NCBI RefSeq assembly: GCF_026157105.1
Contig: NZ_JANPVQ010000001.1
Span: forward strand, 1,729,501 to 1,793,500
Length of the DNA: 64,000 nt
Reading direction: 5' to 3'
Source of the DNA: Sphingomicrobium marinum
GTDB lineage: Bacteria; Pseudomonadota; Alphaproteobacteria; Sphingomonadales; Sphingomonadaceae
The position numbers and the translations under genes are program-made. Positions 8,040-17,161 of this stretch are shown piece by piece (position 1 is the first letter of the stretch; each line of letters begins with the position of its first letter). Below the pieces are notes generated by a model. It was not told the DNA's origin and did not search any database. It saw only the letters and a program-made list of their open reading frames with translations.

Positions 8040-8815
8040 CGCGGCGCCATGCGGATGCCGCCGTCGAGGCGGATGCTCTCCGCATTGAGATAGGGCGTCG
8101 CGCAGATGAAGGCGGCGAGATCGGCATATTCCTCGGCCTTACCCAGGCGCTTGGGAAACGGTACCTGCGCGCCCAGCGCGTCCTGCACTTTTTCGGGCAT
8201 CATCGCGACCATCGGCGTCTTGAAGACGCCCGGCAGGATCGTGTTGACGCGTACGCCGTCATTCATGAGGTCGCGCGCGATCGGCAGCGCCATCGCCAGC
8301 ACGCCGCCTTTGGATGCCGAATAGGCTGCCTGCCCGATCTGCCCATCCTGCGCCGCGACGCTTGCGGTGTTGATGATGCAGCCGCGTTCGCCGTCTTCGA
8401 GCGGCTCGAGCCCGACCATGCCCTGCGCCGAATGCGCGATGCAGCGGAACGAACCGATGAGGTTGATGTTGATGGCCAGTTCGAACTGGATCATCGGGTA
8501 GAGCAGTCGTTCACCCGTTTCCTTGTTCGTGCCGACCGTCTTGGCGGCGTTGGCGACGCCCGCGCAATTGACAAGGATGCGTTCCTGCCCGTGCGCCTCA
8601 CGGGCTTTCGCGAACCCGGCCTTTACGCTGTCATCGCTGGTCACGTCGACTTCGCAGAACACGCCGCCAACCTCATCTGCGACCTTCGCGCCTGCATCCG
8701 CATTGCGGTCGAAGATCGCGACCTTTGCGCCTTGCGACGCGAGTTTGCGCGCGGTCGCTTCGCCAAGCCCCGAGGCGCCGCCGGTCACGACTGCGGCCAT
8801 GCCATTAACGTCCAT
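8036..8815 (-). CDS. Short-chain dehydrogenase, 3-hydroxyacyl-CoA dehydrogenase type 2-like
   Basis: 259 residues with the classical SDR hallmarks: TGGASGLG cofactor motif near residue 10, NCAG, a catalytic Ser in IINTASVAAQDG, and YSASK. The insertion around GLEPLEDGERGCIIN and the C-terminal RLDGGIRMAPR resemble HSD17B10-type 3-hydroxyacyl-CoA dehydrogenases (NAD-dependent, beta-oxidation or isoleucine catabolism). ATG 8815 follows AAGGA and gives the correct start MDVNGMAAVVTGG; 8878 is too far upstream. The leucine block nearby fits an acyl-CoA substrate (inference). Confidence 0.85.
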   Translation of the reverse strand: MDVNGMAAVVTGGASGLGEATARKLASQGAKVAIFDRNADAGAKVADEVGGVFCEVDVTSDDSVKAGFAKAREAHGQERILVNCAGVANAAKTVGTNKETGERLLYPMIQFELAININLIGSFRCIAHSAQGMVGLEPLEDGERGCIINTASVAAQDGQIGQAAYSASKGGVLAMALPIARDLMNDGVRVNTILPGVFKTPMVAMMPEKVQDALGAQVPFPKRLGKAEEYADLAAFICATPYLNAESIRLDGGIRMAPR

Positions 8816-8968
8816 CCGTCCATCCTTTTTACTTTGAGAAATCGCCCCCGACTTAGGCGGGACGGCAGGGAATGCCAAGCCGCGCAGAAATCGTAGGGGG
8901 CGATCCGCGATTCGACCGACTCGGGCCGGAGGGTGTATGATGCGCGGCGGCTACCAAGGAGAGCCGCC

Positions 8969-9568
8969 ATGCCATATCCATACGCACACGCACTGCTCGG
9001 CGCAGTCGCGGCCTGCTTCTTAACGAGCGCCGCCGCTGCCGGCCCCGTCTTTCTCAAGATCGGCGATATCGAGGGCGAAGCCACCGATGCCGGTCATGAG
9101 GACTGGATCGTGATTGAATCGGTAAGCTTCCCCACCGCATCGCCCGACGGCGAATTCTGGTTCGAAGGACTGCGACCCGGCGCCGCGCAAGACGCCAAAC
9201 CCAGGCTGAGAGCGCCAAGCCGACAAGTAGACCGCGCCAGCCCGCAGCTGAGCCAGGCATCCAACAGCGGCAAGGCCAAAGTCGAAATGCACCGTCCGCT
9301 CGCCAAGGGCACACCGCTAATGGTGGTTGCCGGTCGCTTTTCCGATTGCAAGCCGGGCCAGATACATGACGCCGTGCGCATCCGATCAGACGATGGCGAA
9401 TGGCTGCTGACCGATGCGCGGGTAGAAGGCTGCGCCAAGACGATGGCGACCAGCGGCGACGCCGATGACCGCCCGACCGAGGAAGTGGCCTTCTATTACA
9501 ACAAGATCGCCTTCAGCTATGCCAAGCGCGATCCCGTAATCAAAGGCAGCAAGATCAACGAGAATTAG
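8969..9568 (+). CDS. Exported Hcp-like (type VI tube family) protein
   Basis: 199 residues. An N-terminal signal peptide (MPYPYAHALLGAVAACF through SAAAAG) is followed by KIGDIEGEATDAGHEDWIVI, which strongly resembles the start of Hcp family proteins. The C-terminal half keeps VEMHRPLAKGTPLM and a VAFYYNKIAFSY strand, typical of the Hcp barrel. A 40-residue Pro/Gln/Ser-rich insert lies between about 75 and 110. ATG 8969 has AAGGAG seven bases upstream. No other T6SS gene lies in the window, so a Sec-exported, non-T6SS role is likely (inference). Confidence 0.72.
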   Translation: MPYPYAHALLGAVAACFLTSAAAAGPVFLKIGDIEGEATDAGHEDWIVIESVSFPTASPDGEFWFEGLRPGAAQDAKPRLRAPSRQVDRASPQLSQASNSGKAKVEMHRPLAKGTPLMVVAGRFSDCKPGQIHDAVRIRSDDGEWLLTDARVEGCAKTMATSGDADDRPTEEVAFYYNKIAFSYAKRDPVIKGSKINEN

Positions 9569-11433
9569 GCGTCTTCGGCTGCCTTCTCGACCCGTGCCAG
9601 CAGCGCTTCGACCTGGACCTGCTGGCCGGGCGCGGCGGCTAGTTCTGCGATCACGCCATCGAAGGGCGCGGTGAGCGAATGCTCCATTTTCATCGCTTCT
9701 AGCGTCAGCAACTTTTGTCCTTCCGCAACCTTTTGACCTTCGGAAACGTCTACATCGATGACCTTTCCGGGCATTGGCGCGAGAATGGCGCCGTCGCCCG
9801 CGGCTGCGCCGCCCGATCCGCGCACGCCGCGCGAAAATTCGGTGGCCTCCCCGCCATGGAAGACCACCACGCGCTCGCTATCGCGAAACCCCGATGCGGC
9901 GGCGAACACAGCACCATCGGCAAGGTCGATCACTTTGCGCTCGCCTTTGTGCCCCAGTGCAACTTGTGCTGCGACATCACTGTTCAACCGGAACCCGGCT
10001 AAAGGATCGGGCTCGTCCTCGGCCAAGGCGACCATCGCCGCTGCGTTCCAAACCGTTTCGTCGGGCGCAGCTTGGGGAATGAGACTGTCTTCATGTTCGG
10101 CGATGAAGCCCGTGTCGAGATCGGCGTCCACGAACTGTGGATGCGTGACGGCGCGCGACAGGAACGCCGCGTTGGTCCGTACGGGCCAGACCTCGAGATT
10201 TTCCAGGATCTGCGCCAAGCCTTCGATCGCGTCATCGCGCGTTTCGCCGTGGGCGACCAGCTTGGCAATCATCGGGTCGTAATGCGGACTGACTTGGTCG
10301 CCCTCTTCCACGCCCGTCTCGATCCGCCCATAGTCGCCAAGGTCGAAATGCTCGAGCCGCCCGGTCGAGGGCAAAAACCCCGTCGCCGGATCCTCGGCAT
10401 AGAGCCGTGCCTCGATCGCGTGCCCATTGATGCTGAGCTCGTCTTGTTGCAGCGGCACTTCCTCGCCTGCTGCGGCGCGCAGCTGCCATTCAACCAGGTC
10501 GACGCCCGTAATCTCCTCGGTCACCGGATGTTCGACCTGCAGGCGCGTGTTCATTTCCATGAAGTAGATGCGGTCGGCGCGTAGGCCGTCGGAGGCATCG
10601 GCGATGAATTCCACCGTGCCCGCGCCCTCGTAATCCACCGCCTCGCCCGCGCGCACCGCGGCGGCGCAAACCTCGGCGCGCGTCTCTTCGCTCATGCCGG
10701 GCGCTGGGGCCTCTTCGATCACCTTCTGGTGGCGGCGCTGGAGCGAGCAGTCGCGCTCGAACAGGTGCACCACCGTGCCATGGCTGTCGCCGAACAACTG
10801 CACCTCGATATGGCGCGGGCTCTCGATCCATTTTTCGAGGATCACGACATCGTTGCCAAAGCTGGCCTTGGCCTCGCGCCGGCAGCTTTCCAGCGCATCC
10901 TCGAACTTGGCGGGATCATCGACCTTGCGCATCCCCTTGCCGCCGCCGCCAGCGACCGCCTTTATCAGCACCGGATAGCCGATCTTGTCGGCCTCGGCTT
11001 TCAGCGTTTCGGCGCTCTGGTCATCGCCCATATAGCCCGGCGTCACCGGCACGCTGGCATGGGCCATCAGTTTCTTGGCCGCGTCCTTGAGGCCCATGGC
11101 GCGGATGCTCTCGGGCTTGGGACCGACCCACACCAGTCCCGCATCGATAACCGCCTGCGCGAAGTCCGCATTCTCGGACAGGAAGCCGTAGCCAGGGTGG
11201 ATCGCCTCGGCGCCCGTTTCCTTGGCCGCCGCGATGATCTTGTCACCGCAAAGATAGCTCTCGGCCGACGGCGCCGGTCCGATGCATACGGCCTCGTCCG
11301 CCATGCGCACGTGCAGCGCTTTCGCATCAGCCTCCGAATAGACGGCGACGCATTCGATCCCCATGGCCTGCGCAGTGCGCATGACCCGGCACGCAATCTC
11401 GCCGCGATTGGCGATCAGGAGTTTTGCAAACAT
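9565..11433 (-). CDS. mccA: Methylcrotonyl-CoA carboxylase, biotin-containing alpha subunit
   Basis: 622 residues in family order: biotin carboxylase N-domain (KLLIANRGEIACRVMRTA), ATP-grasp domain (AVAGGGGKGMRKV; EMNTRLQVEHPVTE), C-domain, a linker, and a biotinyl domain with EAMKMEH, biotin on Lys about 582. It carboxylates biotin, the first half-reaction of 3-methylcrotonyl-CoA carboxylase in leucine degradation. Acetyl/propionyl-CoA carboxylase alpha subunits look alike; the call leans on mccB just upstream and isovaleryl-CoA dehydrogenase nearby. Its stop shares TTAG with the convergent Hcp-like gene. Confidence 0.9.
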   Translation of the reverse strand: MFAKLLIANRGEIACRVMRTAQAMGIECVAVYSEADAKALHVRMADEAVCIGPAPSAESYLCGDKIIAAAKETGAEAIHPGYGFLSENADFAQAVIDAGLVWVGPKPESIRAMGLKDAAKKLMAHASVPVTPGYMGDDQSAETLKAEADKIGYPVLIKAVAGGGGKGMRKVDDPAKFEDALESCRREAKASFGNDVVILEKWIESPRHIEVQLFGDSHGTVVHLFERDCSLQRRHQKVIEEAPAPGMSEETRAEVCAAAVRAGEAVDYEGAGTVEFIADASDGLRADRIYFMEMNTRLQVEHPVTEEITGVDLVEWQLRAAAGEEVPLQQDELSINGHAIEARLYAEDPATGFLPSTGRLEHFDLGDYGRIETGVEEGDQVSPHYDPMIAKLVAHGETRDDAIEGLAQILENLEVWPVRTNAAFLSRAVTHPQFVDADLDTGFIAEHEDSLIPQAAPDETVWNAAAMVALAEDEPDPLAGFRLNSDVAAQVALGHKGERKVIDLADGAVFAAASGFRDSERVVVFHGGEATEFSRGVRGSGGAAAGDGAILAPMPGKVIDVDVSEGQKVAEGQKLLTLEAMKMEHSLTAPFDGVIAELAAAPGQQVQVEALLARVEKAAEDA

Positions 11434-11474
11434 GGGCCATCGCTTATCGGGCAGGCGAGCGCGGGTCTAGGGGG

Positions 11475-11663
11475 TCAGCGCTTGCGCGCCAGAAGGGTTA
11501 AAAGCGTGACGCTGAAGAGGAGGAAGATACTCGCCAGTCCTGCATAGGCTGCGAAATATTCCTCGGTCGGCCAGCAGGAGGCGCTGCGCGCGCCCTCGCA
11601 CGCCCGCCCGTCATGCGCTTGGAAAGCGAGCCATGCGAGGATGAGTGTTGGCAGCCCGAACAA
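11475..11663 (-). CDS. Small two-helix membrane protein, start uncertain
   Basis: The frame encodes a first helix (LPTLILAWLAF), a loop with two cysteines (GRACEGARSASCW) and a second helix (ASIFLLFSVTLLTLL) ending ARKR. The listed TTG start has no convincing ribosome binding site. The frame stays open upstream (GCAFVGIVG) into a 22-bp tandem duplication at 11691-11735, so the true N-terminus may have been altered. It lies between the DUF2569 gene and mccA. Not recognised; it may be a degraded gene. Confidence 0.42.
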   Translation of the reverse strand: MFGLPTLILAWLAFQAHDGRACEGARSASCWPTEEYFAAYAGLASIFLLFSVTLLTLLARKR

Positions 11664-11690
11664 CCCGACGATGCCGACGAAAGCGCAACC

Positions 11691-11735
11691 TTTGTTGGTG
11701 GAGTGGCGGTATTTTTGTTGGTGGAGTGGCGGTAT
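11691..11735. repeat. Tandem direct repeat, 22-bp unit, two copies
   Basis: TTTGTTGGTGGAGTGGCGGT plus AT occurs at 11691-11712 and again, identical, at 11714-11735 (23-bp period). It lies between the DUF2569 gene and the small membrane protein gene inside the mccB-mccA interval. Confidence 0.9.
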
Positions 11736-11749
11736 TGGGGTTGCTGCAT

Positions 11750-12214
11750 CTATTTGCTCACACCCAGTCTGAAACCATAAACTTTTTGGACCCGTTCGGA
11801 TCTCAGTAGGTAGGCGGTCCAGCCTGCGGCGAATAGCGTCGCTCGCGTCAGCGGTTGCCAGGCAAGTTCACTTGGCATGAACAGGGAGACGATCGAGGCC
11901 GAAAGTGGGCCGGCTAGCCAAAGCACAACGATAGTGAAAACGACCACTTTAGGATTTCTAGATTTCCAGAGTAAAAATCCGGCGAGCACATAGGCAATGG
12001 CCTCGGCAATTACGTTTGCCCACATGATCGCAGACCAACCAGTGTCAGCCATCATCTGTGCATCCTCCGGATACACGATGCTCATTTTGTGCATCACATA
12101 TCCAAGAAAGCCGATTTTGAAGACAGGCAAAACAATGCCCAGCCAGATCGTGAGTACAAGGAGCCAGCCGCGAACACCACCGCGCGACTTGCCACTGTTT
12201 GCAGCTTTAATCAC
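11750..12214 (-). CDS. DUF2569-like membrane protein
   Basis: 154 residues starting at GTG 12214, which overlaps the mccB stop (GTGA). The product has four membrane helices ([20 protein letters not shown], a segment around [34 protein letters not shown], and [15 protein letters not shown]). The first, GVRGWLLVL, matches the DUF2569 opening GGWL. The longer ORF to 12418 runs through mccB and is not credible. Function unknown. Its coupling to mccB places it in the carboxylase operon, where a hydratase would often be expected. Confidence 0.72.
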   Translation of the reverse strand: MIKAANSGKSRGGVRGWLLVLTIWLGIVLPVFKIGFLGYVMHKMSIVYPEDAQMMADTGWSAIMWANVIAEAIAYVLAGFLLWKSRNPKVVVFTIVVLWLAGPLSASIVSLFMPSELAWQPLTRATLFAAGWTAYLLRSERVQKVYGFRLGVSK

Positions 12215-13815
12215 ATCCGGAACACACCGAATTTCGGCTGGTCGGGCACCGGCGCGTTGAGGCACGCCGCGAAGGCCAGTCCCAGCACGTCGCGGGTCTG
12301 CGCAGGGTCGATGATTCCGTCGTCCCACAACCGCGCAGTTGCGTGCCAGGGGTTGCCCTCGTCTTCGTATTTCTGGCGGATCGGCGCCTTGAATTCTTCG
12401 GCCTCTTCGGGCGACCATTTGTCGGCGTCGCGGTGGACGGTCGCCAGCACGCTCGCCGCCTGCTCTCCGCCCATCACCGAAATGCGCGAATTGGGCCAGG
12501 TGAACAGGAAATTGGGCGAATAGGCCCGCCCCGCCATCCCATAATTGCCCGCACCAAAGCTGCCCCCGATCAGCACCGTGATCTTTGGCACCTGCGCGGT
12601 CGCCACCGCCGTCACCAGCTTGGCGCCATGCTTGGCGATCCCTTCGGCTTCGTACTTGCCCCCCACCATGAAGCCCGAGATATTCTGGAGGAACAGCAGC
12701 GGAATCTTGCGGTGCGCGGCGAGCTCGATGAAGTGCGCGCCCTTGCGCGCGCTTTCGGAAAACAGCACGCCGTTATTGGCAAGGATCGCGACCGGGATGC
12801 CGTGGATATGCGCAAAGCCGCACACTAGGCTCGGCCCGTAGAGCGCCTTGAACTCGTTGAATTCGCTGCCATCGACGATCCGCGCGATCACCTCGTGCAC
12901 GTCATAAGGCGCGCGCACATCTTCAGGGATGATCGAGTAGAGCTCCTCGGGATCGAGCTTGGGCGGCCGCGGCTCGGCATAGTTGATGTCGGCATTGTCC
13001 GCGCCCATCGGCACGGTCGACAAGATGTCGCGCACGATGGTCAGCGCATGCTCGTCATTTTCGGCGAGATGATCGACCACGCCCGATTTCTTGGCGTGCA
13101 GCGCGCCGCCGCCAAGGTCCTCGGCCGAAATCTCCTCGCCTGTCGCGGCCTTTACCAGCGGCGGCCCGGCGAGGAAGATCGTCCCCTGCTCTTTCACGAT
13201 GACGCTTTCGTCGCTCATCGCGGGGACATAGGCGCCGCCCGCGGTGCAACTGCCCATCACACAGGCGACCTGCGCGATGCCTTTGGCCGACAAATTGGCC
13301 TGGTTGAAGAAAATCCGCCCGAAATGATCGCGGTCGGGGAACACCTCGGCCTGGTGCGGCAGGTTCGCGCCGCCCGAATCGACGAGGTAAATGCATGGCA
13401 GGCGATTCTGCTCGGCGATCTCCTGCGCGCGCAGATGCTTCTTCACCGTCATCGGGTAGTAGGTGCCGCCCTTCACGGTGGCATCGTTGCACACGATCAT
13501 CGCCTGCCGGCCCGACACGCGGCCGATGCCCGCGATCATTCCCGCACCAGGGACTTCGCCCCCGTACATGTCGCACGCCGCAAGCTGCCCGATTTCGAGA
13601 AAGGGTGAGCCCGGATCGAGCAAGCGCTCGACGCGGTCGCGCGGCAGCAGCTTGCCGCGTGACAGATGGCGTTCGCGCGACCGTTCGGAACCGCCTTTGG
13701 CGGCCGCGGCGACATCATCGCGTAGTTTCTGCGCGAGTTCGCGGTTATGCTTGGCGCGGGCCTTCGCTTCGGGCCCGTCCATGTCGATCTTGCTGGTCAG
13801 CGTCGGTGCACTCAT
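12211..13815 (-). CDS. mccB: Methylcrotonyl-CoA carboxylase, carboxyltransferase beta subunit
   Basis: 534 residues of the carboxyltransferase/crotonase-like fold. Segments include [55 protein letters not shown] and the C-terminal [18 protein letters not shown], all matching MCC beta. It transfers CO2 from biotin to 3-methylcrotonyl-CoA, giving 3-methylglutaconyl-CoA in leucine degradation. Length fits the family (about 535). It is first of a minus-strand run ending in mccA, with the DUF2569 gene coupled directly behind. Confidence 0.93.
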   Translation of the reverse strand: MSAPTLTSKIDMDGPEAKARAKHNRELAQKLRDDVAAAAKGGSERSRERHLSRGKLLPRDRVERLLDPGSPFLEIGQLAACDMYGGEVPGAGMIAGIGRVSGRQAMIVCNDATVKGGTYYPMTVKKHLRAQEIAEQNRLPCIYLVDSGGANLPHQAEVFPDRDHFGRIFFNQANLSAKGIAQVACVMGSCTAGGAYVPAMSDESVIVKEQGTIFLAGPPLVKAATGEEISAEDLGGGALHAKKSGVVDHLAENDEHALTIVRDILSTVPMGADNADINYAEPRPPKLDPEELYSIIPEDVRAPYDVHEVIARIVDGSEFNEFKALYGPSLVCGFAHIHGIPVAILANNGVLFSESARKGAHFIELAAHRKIPLLFLQNISGFMVGGKYEAEGIAKHGAKLVTAVATAQVPKITVLIGGSFGAGNYGMAGRAYSPNFLFTWPNSRISVMGGEQAASVLATVHRDADKWSPEEAEEFKAPIRQKYEDEGNPWHATARLWDDGIIDPAQTRDVLGLAFAACLNAPVPDQPKFGVFRM

Positions 13816-13853
13816 GGCCTAGCGGCCTAGCGAACCGGCTTCGACTTGCAAAG

Positions 13854-14699
13854 CTATTGCGCGACATTCCGCTCGGCGCGTTCCTTGACGTAGGCAATGA
13901 TGGCATCGCGCTCGCGGTCGGTCAGGTACGAGAAATGCTCGACCCCGACGAGGCTCATTAGCCCCAGATCGCGCCCATCCTTGCCGACGCCTTCAGTCAG
14001 AAGACGCCGCAGTTCCGCGTTCGAATAGGCACCGGCAATGTCGAGATTGGGCGCGAAATCGGGCGACCCTTCGAGTGCGGGTCCGTGACATTCGGCGCAT
14101 GTCGTCGCTGTCAGGTAGCGCCCCCATTCACGCGCTTCGCCCAGATCGTCCATCGGCGCGGCGTTGAACTGTTTCACCTGCTCGCTGCTTGTCGTCAGCG
14201 CGCCCGCATCTACCATCGCTTGTGCTGCCGGCCTGATTTCGGTGGGCGGGGTCGGTTCACCCGATTGGGGCACAGTGCGAAGATAGGCGATCAGCGCGTC
14301 CATATCGGGTTCGCTAAGGCGATTGATGACACCCGATGGCATCATCCACATTTCACCGCGCGTGGGATGAACGCCTTTTCGCAGCAGCAGACGCAGCTGC
14401 GCATCGTCCATCTTGGGCAGTTCGGTCGTCAGGTTCGAGGCATAGACCCCGTCCAGCGGCGGCTCGAAATCGCCCATGTTCCCGCCTTCGAGATTGGCGC
14501 GATGACACCCCTTGCACCCGAGAATGTGACTGAGCCTCTCCCCGTGCGCGATGCGCGCGCCGGCCTCGGTGGCCGTCGCTCCTTCGAACGCCAGGACAGG
14601 AGTGGCTGCTTGGCCGGCGTCGGCGTCGCTGCCTTCCGGGACTTCATCGGAACACGCAAACAGGCTGGCACCTGCCAGCAGAACGACAATCGTTCGCAT
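13854..14699 (-). CDS. Dihaem c-type cytochrome, lipoprotein
   Basis: 281 residues. The signal peptide ends in a lipobox (LFACS, Cys16), so the protein is probably anchored to a membrane facing the periplasm. Two CXXCH haem sites are visible: CKGCH at about 62 and CAECH at about 197. Candidate distal Met ligands are in MWMMPSG and LMSLVG. Two tandem cytochrome c domains, each about 100 residues, make up the rest. It is paralogous to the next gene upstream on the same strand. Likely a periplasmic electron carrier; partner unknown. Confidence 0.85.
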   Translation of the reverse strand: MRTIVVLLAGASLFACSDEVPEGSDADAGQAATPVLAFEGATATEAGARIAHGERLSHILGCKGCHRANLEGGNMGDFEPPLDGVYASNLTTELPKMDDAQLRLLLRKGVHPTRGEMWMMPSGVINRLSEPDMDALIAYLRTVPQSGEPTPPTEIRPAAQAMVDAGALTTSSEQVKQFNAAPMDDLGEAREWGRYLTATTCAECHGPALEGSPDFAPNLDIAGAYSNAELRRLLTEGVGKDGRDLGLMSLVGVEHFSYLTDRERDAIIAYVKERAERNVAQ

Positions 14700-14756
14700 C
14701 CTGCATCTCCCCTACGAAGTGCAGCGGATTAACACAGGTTAATGTGAGTCGCCAGC

Positions 14757-15593
14757 CTATTCGGCTATCTCCGGCGGCCCCAGCGTCATCAGATAGTCGA
14801 GCAGCGCATCCCGCTCCGCGTCCTTCAGCGATGACAGATTGCGCACCGCCACGAACTTCATCACGCCGTGGCTCATGCCATCATCGCGCGTCCCGGTGCG
14901 CAGCAGCATGGCCAGCCGCTCGCGCCCCATGGCGGCAACCTCTGTTAGCGGCGGCGCACTCGATGAGCCTTGCAGCCCCGCGCCGTGACACTCCGAACAG
15001 GTGACCGCGGCCACATAGCGCCCCAACGCCATCGCATCGCCGCGATCGGGGGGCAGCTTACGCCGATATTCTTCGACCAACGCCGGCGACTGATCGATGA
15101 TGCCGTAATCGAGCAACGCTTCGGTCGCCTCGCCCCCGCGCGGTAACGGCCAGTCGCGCCCGGCGGGCTCGAGCGTTCGCAGAAAGGCGATCAGCGCGTC
15201 CATATCGGGCGCGCTCAATCGCTGCAGCGTCTTGGCAGGCATGTACCACAGCGCATCGCGCCGCGGATGCACGCCTTCGCGCATCAATCTGACAAGCTGG
15301 TCGTCGCTAAGATCCGCCATCCGCCGCGTAAGGTTGGACGCGAAAATGAAACCGCCGTCGGGATCATCGCTATAGTTGCCGCCGCGATAGTCCGCGCCGT
15401 GGCAACTATTGCAGCCGAGGACGACGCTGAGCCGCTTGCCATGGTCGCGCTTGGCATCGCTTGTGGCGGCTTCAGCGCCGACAAAGCTTGCCGGCATCGC
15501 GGCGGGCGCGGTCTCGAGGGCAACCGGTTCTTCGACGGGCATCGTGCAGCCAGCCAGCAGGCCGGCAAGGGTCAAGCAAGAAAATGGGCGCAT
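14757..15593 (-). CDS. Dihaem c-type cytochrome, lipoprotein (paralogue of the 13854 gene)
   Basis: 278 residues from ATG 15593, preferred over 15599 and 15647 because GGGGAGG lies six bases upstream. MRPFSCLTLAGLLAGC is a lipoprotein signal. Haem sites are CNSCH and CSECH, with ligand candidates in LWYMPAK and GVMKFVAV. Shared segments with its neighbour, such as LMREGVHPRRD versus LLRKGVHPTRG and APDMDALIAFLRT versus EPDMDALIAYLRT, show a tandem duplication. Both presumably serve the same periplasmic redox chain. Confidence 0.85.
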   Translation of the reverse strand: MRPFSCLTLAGLLAGCTMPVEEPVALETAPAAMPASFVGAEAATSDAKRDHGKRLSVVLGCNSCHGADYRGGNYSDDPDGGFIFASNLTRRMADLSDDQLVRLMREGVHPRRDALWYMPAKTLQRLSAPDMDALIAFLRTLEPAGRDWPLPRGGEATEALLDYGIIDQSPALVEEYRRKLPPDRGDAMALGRYVAAVTCSECHGAGLQGSSSAPPLTEVAAMGRERLAMLLRTGTRDDGMSHGVMKFVAVRNLSSLKDAERDALLDYLMTLGPPEIAE

Positions 15594-15755
15594 GGGCATC
15601 CTCCCCTCATGGAACAACGAGCATAGCAACTTTCCAATGGTGCGCATTGAGCCTCGTCAAAGCTCAGCACTGCTCAAAAACCTTAATCTATGCTATCAAG
15701 CGACTCGCTCGCAGCGCCGTGGCAAGCGGTTGATGTGCGGCATCAGGAGGACGGC

Positions 15756-16388
15756 ATGACTTATTGGAAGATCAAAGCGCGTCAGTTTGCCAATTGCAAT
15801 TGCGAGGTTGGTTGCAACTGCCAGTTCGGCGGGTTTCCAGACAAGGGAAAGTGCGAGGCTGCCGTCGGTTTCATCATCGATGAGGGCAGGCACGGCGACG
15901 TCGACCTCGCGGGGTGCAAGGCCGGTGCCATCTTCAAATGGCCGGGTGCCATCCATAAAGGCGGCGGCGAAGCGATCGCCTTCGTCGACGAGAGCGCCTC
16001 TCCCGAACAACGAGAGGCCCTCCTGCGCATCATGACGGGGCAGGATACGGATGCCATGGCAACGCATTTTGCCGTGTTCGCTTCGACGGTCGAAAACATG
16101 CATGAGCCGCAATTCCTCCCGCTCGATTTCGAGATCGACGTCGAAGGTCGCAAGGGTCACCTTGCGGTCCCGGGTCATTTCGAGACCAACGGCCGGCCGA
16201 TCATCAGTCCGGCAAGCGGCGAAGAAGTTCGCTCGCGCATCCATATCCCTGCCGGGTTCGAATATGAGTATGCGGAAATTGGCTGGGGTAGCACCACTGG
16301 CAACGGCCCGGTGCCGATCGAGCTTTCCGACAGCTATGGCCAATTCTGCCATCTCAATCTCGATAGCCAGGGTGTGATCTACAATTGA
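15756..16388 (+). CDS. DUF1326 domain protein
   Basis: 210 residues from ATG 15756, with GGAGG seven bases upstream. The N-terminus carries the family's cysteine cluster, CNCEVGCNCQF, followed by FPDKGKCEAAVGF. The rest is beta-rich, with HIPAGFEYEYAEIGWG near the C-terminus. The four closely spaced cysteines suggest metal binding (inference). Its TTGA overlap with the DUF2182 gene indicates the two are cotranslated and function together. No enzymatic activity is known. Confidence 0.88.
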   Translation: MTYWKIKARQFANCNCEVGCNCQFGGFPDKGKCEAAVGFIIDEGRHGDVDLAGCKAGAIFKWPGAIHKGGGEAIAFVDESASPEQREALLRIMTGQDTDAMATHFAVFASTVENMHEPQFLPLDFEIDVEGRKGHLAVPGHFETNGRPIISPASGEEVRSRIHIPAGFEYEYAEIGWGSTTGNGPVPIELSDSYGQFCHLNLDSQGVIYN

Positions 16389-17161
16389 AGCCCGAAGCGA
16401 TCGAGGCCGGCCTAAGACATCACCGCCTCGCATCGATTGCTGCTCTTGCAGTCCTTGCCATGCTGGCCTGGGCTTGGCTGATCAGCGGCGCCGGCATGGA
16501 TATGGCGCTGATGACCGAGCTGGCCTTGTTCCCGCACATCGCTGCCGACACGATGGCCATGCCCGCCAGCTTCGCCATGCTCTTTGCAATGTGGTGGGTG
16601 ATGATGGTCGCGATGATGATCCCTTCCGCAGCGCCGACGATTCTCCTTTATGGTCGCGCTGCACGGCATGGAGGGATTGCCAGCCCCAGCACTGGCCCGT
16701 TTCTCCTCGGCTACTTGCTGGTGTGGGGAATTTTCGCCGCGATCGCGGCAGGCGTGCAGCTCCTCCTGCAAGACGGGATGCTGGTCACAGGCATGGCGAT
16801 GAGCTCGGCCAGCCGCGCATTTTCGGCAGTCCTGCTTGTGGGCGCAGGCCTATACCAACTCAGCCCCCTGAAGGACCGATGTCTGTCCAAATGTCGCAAT
16901 CCGGCAATGTTCATCGCCCGTCACCAACGACCAGGAGCGACGGGCGCACTGCGCCTCGGCCTGCTGCACGGCAGCTATTGTGCGGGATGCTGCTGGGCGC
17001 TGATGGCCATTCTGTTTGTGGGCGGGGTCATGAACATCGTCTGGATCGCTATCCTCACGCTGCTCGTCGCCGCTGAGAAGCTGCTGCCGCGCGGCACCGC
17101 GGTCGCCCGTGTACTGGGCGTCGTCCTTATCGCATGGGGCGCGGCGACGCTGCTGGTCTAG
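16385..17161 (+). CDS. DUF2182 integral membrane protein
   Basis: 258 residues starting at TTG 16385 within the DUF1326 stop. It has five to six membrane helices, including AALAVLAMLAWAWLISGAG, ASFAMLFAMWWVMMVAMMI and VLGVVLIAWGAATLL. Conserved features are the Met-rich MWWVMMVAMMIPSAAPTIL, CLSKC, and the HGSYCAGCCWALM motif near residue 200. The Cys/His/Met-rich membrane motifs suggest metal handling with its DUF1326 partner (inference). It ends in the stop of the convergent isovaleryl-CoA dehydrogenase gene. Confidence 0.86.
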   Translation: MKPEAIEAGLRHHRLASIAALAVLAMLAWAWLISGAGMDMALMTELALFPHIAADTMAMPASFAMLFAMWWVMMVAMMIPSAAPTILLYGRAARHGGIASPSTGPFLLGYLLVWGIFAAIAAGVQLLLQDGMLVTGMAMSSASRAFSAVLLVGAGLYQLSPLKDRCLSKCRNPAMFIARHQRPGATGALRLGLLHGSYCAGCCWALMAILFVGGVMNIVWIAILTLLVAAEKLLPRGTAVARVLGVVLIAWGAATLLV

